Shown here: positions 47,200-58,914 of the stretch, one piece after another | Numbering within the stretch: the first letter of the stretch is position 1 | Layout of the letters: every line of letters begins with the position of its first letter | Assembly: GCA_030272585.1 (NCBI GenBank) | Contig: BSYQ01000006.1 | Location: forward strand, 5,605,001-5,669,000 | DNA length: 64,000 nt | From: Bryopsis sp. KO-2023 | Lineage: Eukaryota; Chlorophyta; Ulvophyceae; Bryopsidales; Bryopsidaceae | Direction: 5' to 3' | The notes under the pieces: generated by a model | Seen by the model: the letters and a program-made list of their open reading frames with translations, nothing else | What the model was told of the DNA's origin: nothing | Databases searched by the model: none | Made by a program: the position numbers and the translations under genes

Positions 47200-47543
47200 A
47201 TCGCACCTTTTAAAGCAGGCATCTTCCCATCCCCATCAACCGATGAAAACGCTGCAAGCTCATGGGCCAGAGTCACACCCATCCCGGTGCCTAACCAAAC
47301 ACCACACCCCTCTGATCATACACAGCTTCACAATCGAGCAAACCTACCCCCTGGACAAAAAAAGGGCTGAGCTTTCCCACCCACTAAACATAAACACCAA
47401 GTTTTTCCTCAACTCCAAACCTAATACAGGCTTCCTGCTTTAGGCAGCAATATACTATGCTTTCATGTCCATGTCAAAATCCAATGAAACAACAAAAACA
47501 TTCCACCAACACCCAATGTCAAATGAGGTGAAGCTATTGAGAA

Positions 47544-48843
47544 TCAGTGAATTGGGCCCTGCTTGCCTTGGTAGTGCGATTCTCGACTGCCGTCTCTGCT
47601 GGCAAAGAACCAGTAGTCTTTATCTGCCGACTCTGCAACCACTCTTTCGGCATTCTGGAGCTGTTCTTCACTTGGAATACTCAAGTCAGCCGGCATCTGG
47701 AGAGGGATGGTTTTCTTTGATATTTTCCTTTCCAAAGATCTGGATCGGACACCGACAGACAGATTTTCCCTCACCAGCAAGCAAGTTTTTTTGTTCGTCA
47801 TTTTCCCAAGGAAAATGTATATGTCGCAACAAAAAGAGACAAGAAAAGAAAAAAACTGAGCCCGTTTTTCCTCCATCGTATATGCAAGGTTAAGGTTTGC
47901 TTCTCACCGGCATTCGTAAACCACGACTGACAAATTTTCCACCAGTACAGTCAGATCTTCCGGGACGATTGCTGTGAGGCCCTCACTGACATCTCTTCAA
48001 AAAATTTAAACCAAAAATCAAAAAAAGAAAAAGAAAATAAAATAAATGAACTTGTAAAAAAAGTGAAATTTTCTTTTTCCACCGTGGAAATCATTAGAGT
48101 TTCAGGAAGTGTTCTCGCTCAGGTTCGAGATGTGGAAGTCTCTTCACAAAATCTAGTGAATTGAATTCACTTTCACTTTCAGGATTTGTTCGTTTCTTAT
48201 TTTCTATTTTTTCTTTTCGTTCCCAGCAAACCCCCCACCAAGAACGGATGCTTTTCGAAAATTCATTTTTTGTTACGATCTTCGATTACCTACAAATGTT
48301 GTTGAGCTGTTGGAGTTGGTCAGGTGTCAGTCTGCATTTGTCTTTCAAAGCGGCCAATGAAGTTTTCGGCCAAAGAGATCCGGGGTTTTCTTTCGGAAGG
48401 CCAGGAAAAGCTGACGATACATCCGATTTGAGTTTGGTCAAACAGGGAGGAAATCCTCTGTGAAAAAGAAAAAAAAAATCCAAACAACAATTTTTCCCCC
48501 AGATTAAATTATCGACATGCCTGACCGGAAACAGAGTGTTCCTTTGAAACTTCCATCAGTGTAAAAAATTAATCATTGTTGCTTGTGTAATTTCATCGAT
48601 AAAAATGTGGATCATTTCTACAGGATATGAGGTCGGTGTTTTTCTTTTTCGGAAAAACACAACCGATTTCTTTTCCTCGGTGAATCCAATCCGCCGCCAC
48701 CGATCCAAGGAATGCGCGACTTGCCTATAGACCAGCGTGAGAACCCCGTTCCATGAGACGAACAAACACTTGGGTTGCAAGACGCAAGCGCTCGTTTGTC
48801 CAATCAAATCGTCCACACAAGGAACAGATCCGACAGCCGCCAT
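47544..48843 (-). CDS. Conserved protein of unknown function, plant/algal type
   Basis: Four minus-strand exons, 48843-48725, 48457-48290, 47994-47908 and 47739-47544, keep frame and give 189 residues. Exon 1 ends WNGVLTLVYR, joined to GFPPCLTKLKSDVSSAFPGL then PKENPGSLWPKTSLAALKDK, a Pro/Trp-rich block that looks strongly conserved. Next come LTPDQLQQLNNICRDVSEGL and VPEDLTVLVENLSVVVYECR. The C-terminus is polar and ends KQGPIH. I believe related proteins exist in plants and algae but cannot name a function. The first intron starts with GC (AG then gcaagt at 48724); a GT alternative 34 bases upstream would delete the WNGVLTLVYR block. Confidence 0.6.
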
Positions 48844-49246
48844 CACAGTGTCTTACACTCAGGAATCTGTGCAATCGAGGGGCCAAACACCACTTCCATG
48901 GACTGCCTGGGAGGCCGTCTGGATGCAAGGGAGTCGCTGGGGGGAATTTGAGGTTTGGAATCTGATGGAATCCTCGTTGCTCGTTTTGAACAGTCCGGTC
49001 GGAAGCGATCCGAGAAAGCGAAACACATCAAGGTGTCCTTTTTATGACAAATTTTGGGGCGTTTCGGATCTTTGGTGGTCGAAAGGTGTGAGGGGGAAAA
49101 AGAATCGACAGAAATTACAAAGATAGATGGATTGCCGTCGTACCCGCCAGCCGCTTTTTTATCAACCCCCCTAGCAAAAGGAGTTCTTTTTTCGTGCAAC
49201 TCTCGCGTCCACCCGTCAGCCTGCCCGCCCACACTTTCTCCCAACC
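48844..49246. promoter_or_regulatory. Bidirectional promoter region, 403 bp
   Basis: Between start codons of the conserved unknown gene (minus) and the plastid S1 gene (plus). No motif was identified. Confidence 0.35.
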
Positions 49247-50661
49247 ATGGACTTGGCCACCAGGATGCAAACCATCTCAACCCCCGTTTTCACGCAGGTT
49301 CGTTCGAAAGTCGTCGCAATCTTTCCGCGAGAACGGACGGAAACGGCTCGAATCTGCTAACGTTTTCTATTTTCGTTCAGGTGCGGTCCCCAGTGACTTC
49401 TGCGCGCTGTGTGCCTTTGGCGTCTGTCCGCTCAACGAGGCTCCATGCGTGAGTAGAATCGTTGCCTGTCATTTTTGGGATCTTTCTGTTGAGCACAGAT
49501 CCGTCCTCCGAACTTTTCGAGCAGAGGTGAAATCTGATGACGTTTGGTCGTGTCGTAGTGTCGCACCTCGATCGGGACACCTGTCCGTTGGCTTTTCGAA
49601 ACAGGACTTGTATGTGGCCCGCCCATCCGTAGTTGTCCGGGCTGAAGAAGAGCCAGCCGCTGAAGCCGCTGAGGAAGCTTCCGAGAAAAAGGCACCAGCA
49701 AAGAAAATGTCCATCGAGGAGATCGTTTTGAATGAGATTTATCCTGGGACAGTGGTAGGTTGCAGATTTTTTTTTTTTTTTGGGAAACCAAAGAAATGAT
49801 GCTTTTCAGTTTCTTGTTGTTTTTTGAAAATTTAAACCATGATATGAAATGTGAATTCCAAGAGAGGGAATATTCTTTATGATATTCTTTATGGATATTC
49901 TTTCCACCCCTCATGAACAAAGAGATGCAAGTGATTTGTTCGAATGCCTGTGAACCAGGTGAGCAAAACGAACTTCGGAGCTTTTGTGAATATCGGAGCT
50001 GAGAACGATTGCCTGGTCCACATTTCACAACTCTCGGTATGTTTTTTTTTAATATATTTTTGCTGAATCGCAAAATCCCCCCTCTCGTTTTTTCCTCCCA
50101 CCCCCTGTCCTACAATAGCAAACCATGCGATTCAACTTAACAAGAAGGGGCTTCACTCTGAACTCCTTGATATGAATCATGGGCGTGGGGGGAGGGGTTA
50201 ATTATGGTTGTTCAGGCTTTGTTGGATAGACTTGGTTTCTTTGCCATATGGCTTGCCATGAATTTGGACCACCTCTCGAAATTCTTCCTATTTTTGTATT
50301 TTTTGGGGTGGGGAGGCGGTCCTGGGGATTTATTGCTTCCGTGAGAGGTTTTTGGGTGTATTGGATGAATTTGGGTTTTGTGTTTCTTGTTTTTTCCCTC
50401 TAAAATCAAGGTAACAACACACAACTGCATGGTCTTTCTCGTCGTCCATTTTCTGTGCGTCTAACATAGAATCTGGAAAACTGAAAAATTGTGGCTGGCA
50501 TTTTTCAGGAAGCTTTCGTGAATGATGTCGGCGAGGTTGTCTACGTGGGGATGCCGGTTCAAGTGAAAATTGTTTCCAAAGATGTTGAGAGGGGCAGAGT
50601 CGGCGGCAGCTTCAAACACCCTGGAATGAACTTGAGACCTCCCACCACCAGCTGGGAATGA
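49247..50661 (+). CDS. Plastid-targeted S1-domain RNA-binding protein
   Basis: Exons 49247-49297, 49381-49448, 49559-49754, 49959-50036 and 50509-50661 give 181 residues. The first ~68 residues are Ser/Thr/Arg/Val-rich without a signal peptide and end in VVVRA before an acidic-Ala stretch, like a plastid transit peptide and its cleavage site. A linker AAEAAEEASEKKAPAKK leads to one S1 domain: NEIYPGTVVSKTNFGAFVNI, then GAENDCLVHISQLS, GMPVQVKIVSKDVERGRVGG. Single-S1 plastid proteins act in translation or transcription elongation; which applies is unclear. The transit peptide is the best evidence in the window for a primary (green-type) plastid. Confidence 0.82.
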
Positions 50662-52520
50662 ATTCGCACACATCCACATGCACTAAAAAAAAAAAGAAAA
50701 GAAAGAGAGAGAGTGAAAGAAAACATATGAATAGCAGAGAATCGTGAGGTCATGCAGTTCGTTTGTTGTTGCTGTTTTTGATGTATTGATAACAGATGCA
50801 CGCTGTTGCTTGAGAATTTTGCTTTTATCCTCTGCTCAGTTGCGTTGGTTAGATGTATGGATGAGAAGAAAGAGAAACACGCTTGTTTCATTTTTTTTAT
50901 GGAAATGGATGAGAGGATGGTATTTGGATCGCATGCACACATTTCCACCACCTGAGGGTGCACATTCGATTCCTTTCCTGGTTGCTTAGGATTCTTTTAA
51001 TCTCTAGGCTGGCAGTTTTGGTTCATTGAAATGGTACAGGAAAGCCAGGAAAACTATGGATGGGGATCTTTGGGATGTGAGCTTTTTTTTTTTCGGAGCA
51101 GTGGTGGAGAAAAATCAATGTGATGTGCTGTGTTCTGTTTTGCAATTCGTTTAACTCCTTGGCAAGAAATGTCTCCATGCCGAGTGGTCTTCCACTTGAA
51201 TGAACTTTTATCAATGTTGGGTAGATTGGCTTCTTCACAGACTTATCTGCCTGGCCGCCTAGAATGTGCATTTAATACTTCTCCACCCTGCCCATCCAGC
51301 ACTGTGATTGCATCCACCATTGAATGACAAGGTTATTGGCATGTCTATCTGAGCCAATTAAAGCTCTATTTTCTGTCCATAAAAACACCAAAAAAGCAGC
51401 CAACCCTGCTTGGTCGTTCCGCCTCCACGTTGGTGGTGCAATTCGGATGAACTTCTGGGAAGCTGAAAGACAGGACGATTCATTGCATCAGGTTCATCTT
51501 CTGTGGGTACTGGAGATTGAGGCCAGTACATTTCGTTGAGAGTTTTGGTGGATTTCGAATACAAGATATCAGACAGTTGGTGAGTCGATTAGTCAAAACC
51601 CCTCTCTGAGGAGGTGCTTCTGGACAGAACACACTCTTCCAATTGACCAATGATCATAGCCCAATGAAATTAGCTCACCACAAAAGATTCCACAGATCAA
51701 GGAATCTCAACCAAGAAGACACCACTGAAGGTGGTACCTCCTTGTATTAAAGGCTCAACACAATCCAATCCAAGACTCCAATAGGGGGCAGGCGGAAGAC
51801 AGAAATAGATAAGGAATCTATCAGAGCTGTAGCAAGCAGTGCCCAGTCAGCCATAAGAGGAGTTTCTCGGAAATACTGCTGTTGCCATTGTCATGGCCAC
51901 CAGATCAAACATTGATTCAGCAGGAAATTCCTTCCTCTACAATCATTTAACGAATTCAGTTACAAATGTCTTTTTTTTGCTGTGGTATCTCTCTTCATTC
52001 AATACATAAGGATTACTACTGCCCACCCTTTTCCTGTTATGAAATTGTATAGAACAATTCAAAGAAAGAGAAAAAAAAAATATCCCATCACCAAAAAGTC
52101 CAAAATGGAGTCTGCAAAGCGGTCTGCGAGAATCTTGCCCATCAGGCAAAACAAAACAAAAAATACTAAAAACAACAAAGAAAAAAACAGAGAATGGAGC
52201 AAAAGAAAGACAATAAAAAAAACAACAAAGAAAAGAGAAAAAGTGAAACCCAGCCGACATTATTGGAGCGGATCACCAACCGAAAGGATTTGAACATTCC
52301 GTTTTTAAACCACCCCACAAAAGAAAATGTGAAAAAAATATCGGCACAAGCTTTCAAAAGAAAATGTTTGGTTGGAATTGGTTAAAAGAGAAAATGTAGA
52401 AAAGAACAGGTTTTGAAAAAGAAAAGAATCATGGCTCGACTCTGCCTCTGAAGATCGTGTTCAGTGATCGAACCGCTTCACTTTCTTGACCGACCCACGT
52501 CGGTCTTGACCGGGTTCCAG
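50662..52520. other. Intergenic, convergent gene ends
   Basis: About 1.9 kb without a supported gene. 52040-52330 is A-rich low-complexity sequence. Open frames are short and of unconvincing composition. Confidence 0.45.
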
Positions 52521-53741
52521 TCAGGCCCATCGACTGCCGGGCGCTGCTGGGAACGCTGCTGGAATAAGAACCCCTTGAACGTCGTCATGGGCGATTTCCA
52601 GACGCAGAACGTTCCCCAGCTTGCGTTTCAATTCCATGGCGAAAGGCGCTTTGCCAGCGCTTGCGCAGCAGCTCACCAGCGTAGCAGCGGTCACCTTGTC
52701 GATCTTCACCCGGCGGTTGCGCATGGTTCTGAACACGGCGAGCGATTCCTCCCATTGAGCCTTCCGGGCAAGACTCCGCAACAGACAATTGTAAGTTTCC
52801 AACGAGATCTCGATCTTGAATTTTTCCATTTGAGACAGCAGCTCAATGCCCATGTCCGGCCTCTCGCACTTCTCGCTCGCTTGCATGAGCGCGCCGCACA
52901 CTTCCGAGTCGACATCCACCCCCAGCAGCTGCATGGTCAGAAAGATTTCCAGCGTGTAGTCCCACCCGTTCACACGACAGCACCCAGCGATCAACTCCGC
53001 GTACTCTTGCCGAGTAGCCGCAATTCCCTCGAAGTGCATGCTCTCTATGATCTCTGCAGCATCGCTCCACCTGCCGGTGTCCGACAGGGAGCGCACCAGC
53101 GCCATGAGAATGCGGCGGTTTGGTTCGAATCCTTCAGCGACCATTTCATCGAACAGCTCGAAAACTTCGCGATATCGTTTCGCTTTGGCAAGCGCGGGAA
53201 TGAGCGACCGATAAACCACGGTGTCTATGCGACACTCGTCCTCCTCCTGGCAAAGCTCCTTCATGGAAACAAAGAGCTGCAGCGCCATGTCGCACCTTCC
53301 GGCGGACGCGAAAACCGTTATGATCGAAGTGAGCGTTATGACGTTGGGGCGAATGCCTCGCAACTCCATCGCTTCGAAAATCTCCATCGCCTTTTCGCAA
53401 TGGCCCCGCTTGCCGCATGTGGCTATGAGGGTTGTGAACCCCGAAATACCGATGTCGAAAGGGCAGGATTCGATCAGCTCGCGAACCCTCCCAGTGCCAA
53501 CCGTGGCACACTTTAACGCTCTCCTCAGCTCTGAAACGGAGCCTACGGCGTGAGGAGTGGAAGGTGCCATCCTGAACAAGAGAAGCTTCTCTGTACTAGT
53601 AGCAATCGAACACAGCAACGATTGTGAGGGTTGTGGCAGGGCCGCACTTTCCAGGAAGCCGCTCCGCACATTATATGCGCTTCGCTGCAGCATCGCCTGG
53701 CCGTCCAAACCTTGTGGATTCGATGGGACTTGAGGGGACAT
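52521..53741 (-). CDS. Pentatricopeptide repeat (PPR) protein
   Basis: A single-exon frame of 406 residues; the start is the ATG at 53741 (MSPQVPSNPQ) or a later Met such as MAPSTPHAV. The N-terminus (first ~60 residues, rich in Ser, Leu, Arg) could be an organelle-targeting sequence. About eight PPR units follow, for example GFTTLIATCGKRGHCEKAME, IFEAMELRGIRPNVITLTSI and YRSLIPALAKAKRYREVFEL then FDEMVAEGFEPN. PPR proteins bind organelle RNA in processing, editing or translation. No DYW or SMR domain is present; the tail ends IPAAFPAAPGSRWA. Lack of introns is normal for PPR genes. A 350-codon antisense frame is a shadow. Confidence 0.88.
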   Translation of the reverse strand: MSPQVPSNPQGLDGQAMLQRSAYNVRSGFLESAALPQPSQSLLCSIATSTEKLLLFRMAPSTPHAVGSVSELRRALKCATVGTGRVRELIESCPFDIGISGFTTLIATCGKRGHCEKAMEIFEAMELRGIRPNVITLTSIITVFASAGRCDMALQLFVSMKELCQEEDECRIDTVVYRSLIPALAKAKRYREVFELFDEMVAEGFEPNRRILMALVRSLSDTGRWSDAAEIIESMHFEGIAATRQEYAELIAGCCRVNGWDYTLEIFLTMQLLGVDVDSEVCGALMQASEKCERPDMGIELLSQMEKFKIEISLETYNCLLRSLARKAQWEESLAVFRTMRNRRVKIDKVTAATLVSCCASAGKAPFAMELKRKLGNVLRLEIAHDDVQGVLIPAAFPAAPGSRWA

Positions 53742-55178
53742 TGACTAGGGAGTGTTTCAGTGACGAAACCCTTCACCCCAACCTTGTGGCTTTGCTGATC
53801 GATGATGGCGAGAGAGTCGATGGATTACCAAAACTGGACTAAAGATAGTAAATTAGTTGCAAATAAAAAAAAATCAGAAAGTATTCGAGCTGGAATAAAC
53901 ATTTTCCTGGAATTCAGAATTTTGTTTTTGATGAAATGAATCCAGGTAGGTGGTTTGGGGTCCTTGATTTCATTTTATTTTTTATTTTATTTTTATTTTT
54001 ATTTTTATTTTTATTTATTTTTATTTTTATTTTTTATTTATTTTTCAGAAAAGTCTTCACATCCTACATAGAACAAACAATCGAATCATCAGATTCCATG
54101 CAACGAACGAGCTCAAGACAAACGATGTAAAGGCGAACAACTTTTTACAATCCTTCAAACAGGATGGAACACCCCCAAAATTTCACCTTTGCATACACTT
54201 GTTGATAATCCATTCCATCTCAATACTGCAGCAAGAATAGTTTACACAAACAAACAAAACTCATTCATATTGCTCCTAATTTCCCCCCATCGTACTGATA
54301 ATGCTGAAGGGGATCAATTTCTTTTCTAACTTTAACCTGACCTGGATATTTCCGTCACAGTGTCAATGAAAAGCCACCTCTCCCCCCCCCCCCCTCCCCC
54401 CAAATAAAGAAAATCAGAAACAACAATTCAGGAAAATTACCAAGACCTCTCGAGGCTTTCGCAATTTTTTTCTTCTCTATAATGCTATCTAAATAGGCAG
54501 ATTTATTCACCACAATACAATCAATTAACAAATAAATTCCATCAGTACATTGCCAAAACGAACATCACATCACATCCCCGCCCCCCCCTTTAAAAGATAA
54601 GGGAACACATCAAGTTTGCAAATTTCTCCCCTTTTTTCTTTTCCCCTCAAATCCCGTTTTTGTTTCTTTTTCTTTTCATTAAAAAGGTTGATATGAAACC
54701 ATGATTATTTTTAGCAGTAGTAGTAACTCTCAGCAGCCATAACTCAAAACACTGCCGTTAAGATGAAAATGACGAAGATTTGTTTGCCTATGCAACACGA
54801 CCTCATCATAACTCTAAATATAGGAACACTTTTTTTCCCCATTTCTCTTTCTTTCTTTCTCGAATTTTCCCTCTTCTCGCTACGAGCTCAGCAAATAAAA
54901 AATCATCAAAACATGGAGGGATGCCCCCCCCCCCCCTTTCAACCAATTTTTCAAACGACCAGCTACTTTTCCTTAAGATTTGAATTTAAGAAAGGAAGCA
55001 ACTGGTCATAACTTGGTAATTAACGTAATTTTTTTCCCCAGGTTTCTGCTTATGTTTCTGTTTCTGTTTTTTTTTCTGTTCATTTTCTCCCCCCCTTATA
55101 AAAATTATAAGCCAATGAAAAAAAACAAAACGAAACGAAAACACGAACAGGACGGTGAGGGGACGGTTAAATTCCAAA
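53742..55178. other. Intergenic between minus-strand genes
   Basis: Holds the PPR 5' flank, a TTTTA-type repeat near 53971-54045, and A/T-rich sequence to the end of the next gene. No gene was supported. Confidence 0.45.
53971..54045. repeat. TTTTA microsatellite
   Basis: An irregular run of ttttta, tttta and ttta units lasting about 75 bp. Confidence 0.9.
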
Positions 55179-56386
55179 TCAAAATATTTGACTCGAAATC
55201 AACATCCACAATGCTATGGAAAAAAAGACTGCCCCCCACAAACCGCACACCATCGTTTCCCTCCTGCACAGCTCCAAGGAGTTTTGTTCATCCGCACACA
55301 GCTCATATTTCGAAGACAAAAATCTAGCTCTGGAGGAAGCTTCGGAGGAAAACAACAGGAGGGTAGGCAGAATCGACCCAGAAAACGCCACCACGAAAGC
55401 ACAAATCGCCCAGCAAGTGCAATGCGTACGATCTTCCAGCTCGTACCCCCCGTTGAAAACCATCAGGGATGCCATTCTGTCGATCGCACTCCCCAGCACG
55501 CTGAAAAGGTCGAGGAACCCGTCCATGCTCGCGAAAGAGTTGCAGAAATTGGAAACCCACACCATGGCAGCCCCCGTGGAGAGGAGTTGGACCAGGATGT
55601 GTTGCTTGAACGGCAGGCGGAGGTTCATGGCCATGACGAAAAGGGGGGCGATCGGCGATTTCGTGAGAATTCTTCCCAGGACTGCAAGCGTTGTGACTTC
55701 TTTGATGGGGTCGTATTGATTGAAACACATCCCAAGCACCATTGAGATTCGCAGCAAGGAAACCACCAAAAGCCGATACCTGCACCAAAATACAATTAGC
55801 CAAATTTCATTATTTACAATTAAGCATGGAGAACCCGTTACCAGGTGGATGATCTGTCAATATGGATTACAAAAAGCGTACCAACCCCACCTCTTTTTTC
55901 GACAAGATTTTACGGAAAAGACAGCCATGCCTATGTTATTGGCGTTTCATCTTTTTTTTTTCCCTCAATATTTTGGAGCTCCGCTACAGATGATTTCGAG
56001 CAATTCAATGGACTGGGGCTGTTTTCCTTATCATGCATTTTCATTTTTCCCCACCTATGATAAACTCCAGGCTTGGCAGTGACCAGCCAAGCGAACAGAG
56101 GGCAAGCGATAATGGAGATCCACGCCCAAAATCCGAGAAGTGGTAGGGGCAAAATATCTCGATACGTTTTCAGCAACAAAATCCCAGGCACCATGCTGAA
56201 GAGATGCATGCTCCTGTCTGACTGGATCCATGCATTCCCACATCGATCCAAGTAGTCCATTTCGATGGCTGGGTTAAGATATTGGAGCGTGTAAATGGAC
56301 CAATACTGTTTAGCTTCTGATGGCCTCTCATCGGAGTGTTGCTCGGGTTCGCAGCTCGGTGCTTTGCTGGAGGAAGCTTCCTTCAT
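55179..56386 (-). CDS. Unknown multipass membrane protein
   Basis: Two minus-strand exons, 56386-56055 and 55779-55179, joined in phase 2 give 310 residues. After a polar N-terminus (MKEASSSKAPSCEPEQHSDE) comes the motif KQYWSIYTLQYLNPAIEMDY. About seven hydrophobic segments follow, including LPLPLLGFWAWISIIACPLF, FVMAMNLRLPFK flanks, ILVQLLSTGAAMVWVSNFCN, CTCWAICAFVVAFSGSILPT and GLWGAVFFSIALWMLI near the end. No transporter or channel signature was recognised. The start is uncertain: a T-rich stretch and AG just before 56395 could be an acceptor, so an earlier exon may exist upstream. Confidence 0.58.
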
Positions 56387-56873
56387 TTGGGTTCTTGCGG
56401 GCAAAACAAGAAGCGAAAGGAGGGAAAAAATGGAGAAGAAAAGGAAAAAAACAGGGGTTGTTGGGAAATGTATCTGGAAGGAAAATGCAGACAAAAAAAT
56501 TTAAAAGATGGTTGGAAAGCTTCGGATTGCACGAATTTACTGCAAAATGTTGAGAGGAATTTTCGCTTTTTTATGAGGCCCAATCACATTTGGCGATAGC
56601 CGAAAAACAGTGAGGGAGGCTGCTTGTTTCGGCGTTATGAAATGCAGTTCGGAAAAAAAGAAAAAAAAAAAAGAACGACCGTTTCGATGAACTTCCAGGA
56701 GCATATCCATAAACTCTAAAGCACGTCCCCGAAGTGGCCAACGCTTCTTTGCGCACAGAACGTTATTCGACGAATCCCACCAACGGTTTGTTTACACACA
56801 CCCACCCAGAGTGAGAATATAACACACCTGTATCGACTCTAGAAAGCTGTCTGGATAAGGAGATCGCACCTAA
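56387..56873. other. Intergenic between minus-strand genes
   Basis: Possible promoter or 5' exon of the membrane-protein gene. Poly-A and poly-T runs, no supported gene. Confidence 0.35.
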
Positions 56874-57607
56874 CTATGGCGGAGGCCCAGATTCCTTAAC
56901 CCTCGAAGCACTGCAGAGCCTCGACGACTCTTTCCTGTGTAGCTTGGATATATATCGACGATATCGTTTCTGCAACAATGCAGACGAAAACCGTGATATC
57001 TTGAAAGTCTTACCCGATTCACCCACGCAACAGGGGGCTCCGAAAACGCAGCCTCGCACTTCTTAAGGAAATGCGCTCTCCTCTGTTTCGCATGGCAGTC
57101 ATCAGCGTCCTTCAAGTACTAAAAGTTTCCAAGCAGTCGCGCGTCAAGTCGACGAAAGCACTTGCGTTTGATTTCCCCGTAAATAACTTTCTGCAAAGGG
57201 TTATGAGATATTACGTTTTCTACACTCATACCTCGTACTTCCGCTTGTACTTCGTGCCGATCCTGCTGCACGCTGCTCCAAGGGAAAGGTCGGGGTCAGC
57301 TGTCAAAAGAATTCTATAAACCTGAGATCAACATACAGTCGCCCCTAATACAACAAACGATCCTTCTGAGACCTAAAAAAAGGTTCAGAAGAAGTTGGTC
57401 CAACCAAACCAGTGATCAATCAAAAATGAGGATCAAGACAAGGGTTGCATGACATATGTCCACAAAGTTTGCCAACCACAATTTCCTGCAACTACTCCAT
57501 GCTTGCCAGCCTTTGTGGAAAACCCAAGCATCGTTTTGCAGTCCAATTTCTCGATGATTTACAAGCCTCCGTAAGATTAATACAATCCCATCCCTCCTCC
57601 CACCCAT
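56874..57607 (-). CDS. Small basic protein, unknown function
   Basis: Four minus-strand exons, 57607-57563, 57321-57232, 57118-57014 and 56969-56874, all in phase 0, give 111 residues. The sequence begins MGGRRDGIVLILRRL, continues VYRILLTADPDLSLGAACSR and GTKYKRKYEYLKDADDCHAK, and ends in a basic tail (KRYRRYISKLHRKESSR then GPPP). Arg and Lys are very frequent, with three Cys in the middle. It could be a mitochondrial assembly or ribosome-associated protein, but nothing was recognised. The last intron is only 44 bp. The first exon is inferred from phase and could differ. Confidence 0.42.
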
Positions 57608-57779
57608 TCCTTTATTCCTCAATCGAACCACAAGTTAACTTTCACTATTTTTTTTTTTCCGTTCCCCTCTACCTGGAGAAGCATCCTATCACCCTGACGA
57701 GTACCCCCCCCCTTCCTCCCCTGAAATAATTACAAAATTACACCCGCCCCCCCCCCCCCCCCTTCCTCGAAAAACAACA

Positions 57780-58883
57780 TCAGCCATTCAAAGTCCCTAC
57801 TCCAATAACTGTCAACTGATCGTTTCGATGGCCATTCAAAAATCTGTTGGTGATGTGCGACAGACCGAAAATGTTGATTTTCCGGAGATTGAAACAAGAG
57901 TCTGCCACCAAGCCCACGGCATCCTCGGGAATGTTTCGACAAAACGATATCTCTAGGGACTCCATCGAATGTCGGCATCGAGAAGCGATCGTTTGCATCA
58001 GGGGGCCTTTGATGTGGTCCAGATAAGTCATGTTGAGATGTCGCATTTTCCCGTTGGCGACCACAGAACATAGGGATTCTTCTGGAATTTTGGTGCAGTG
58101 CCGGAGGGAAAATTCCTAGGATCGTCCAAGGAAAAAAGTCGTCCAAAAAATAAAAAACTGAAAACAATCATGTCCTCTTTTTTGTGACGTGACGTGTTGG
58201 TACGGTACAAAACCTTACTCCGAACAGGTAATTAACCAAAAAAGAAGAAAGACTGTGACGCAAGTGGTTGAGGGCCATAAAATTCAAGACTGTCCAACTC
58301 TTGTGGGGCTGTGATTTCGACAAATAATGACGGAGGAAAAGACAGCAGAACGGGCCAGGGATGAGTGCGAAAGCTTCCCGCAATCGGCTGCAACCATACC
58401 AGTTCGCTCACCTGCAATTTTGTGCAGTGCCTGGCTAGGGCATCCACTCCTATTTCCGTGATGCTTTTCACCTCATCTATGAACAGTGCCACCAAATCAG
58501 GAGAACTTTCGCAGATCTTCACTACGCCCCAATCCGTCACCTTGCAGCATTGCCTGATGCTCAAGACTCTTATCGGACAAGCCGATGCTATTATCGTCAA
58601 GCATTCATCCCCTACCTACAGCCAGCACAACAGCTTCAACCCCAACCACAAGAAGACGTCTGTACATCGTTACTTTTTCCAGTAAGACTACCACACCAAA
58701 TCATCGATCTCCTCCAAAAACAGCGCACATTTGACTTCTCAGAAAAGAAGCAAACACATCATAACGGGAAGAAAACTCTGATTCAACCAGTAAAATCCAC
58801 AATATGTTTACACAAATGCAAAGTCAGCCTGAATCACCAACTGTAGACAGACTGTCGGACGACCAGGCTCGACGCTTGCGGAG

Positions 58884-58914
<31 letters not shown>

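Larger units (their letters stand above)
46537..47543. other. Intergenic, convergent gene ends, with perfect hairpin and tandem repeat
   Basis: Contains an unusual 261-codon open frame at 46658-47443 (plus) that lacks recognisable domains, carries the hairpin and tandem repeat, and overlaps expected 3' flanks. I treat it as noncoding unless transcripts say otherwise. Confidence 0.45.

Noticed and set aside
46658-47443. 261-codon open frame as a protein gene
   Set aside because: No domain, repeats and a hairpin inside, and no clear start context. It is reported as a finding but not as a CDS.
53110-53135. tRNA B-box-like GGTTCGAATCC
   Set aside because: It lies within the coding sequence of a PPR repeat, with no A box or cloverleaf around it. 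A similar box at 59299-59309 lies in an LRR exon.
52464-53516. 350-codon plus-strand open frame
   Set aside because: Antisense to the PPR gene, with His/Gln/Arg-rich content and no domain; the minus strand shows clear PPR repeats.
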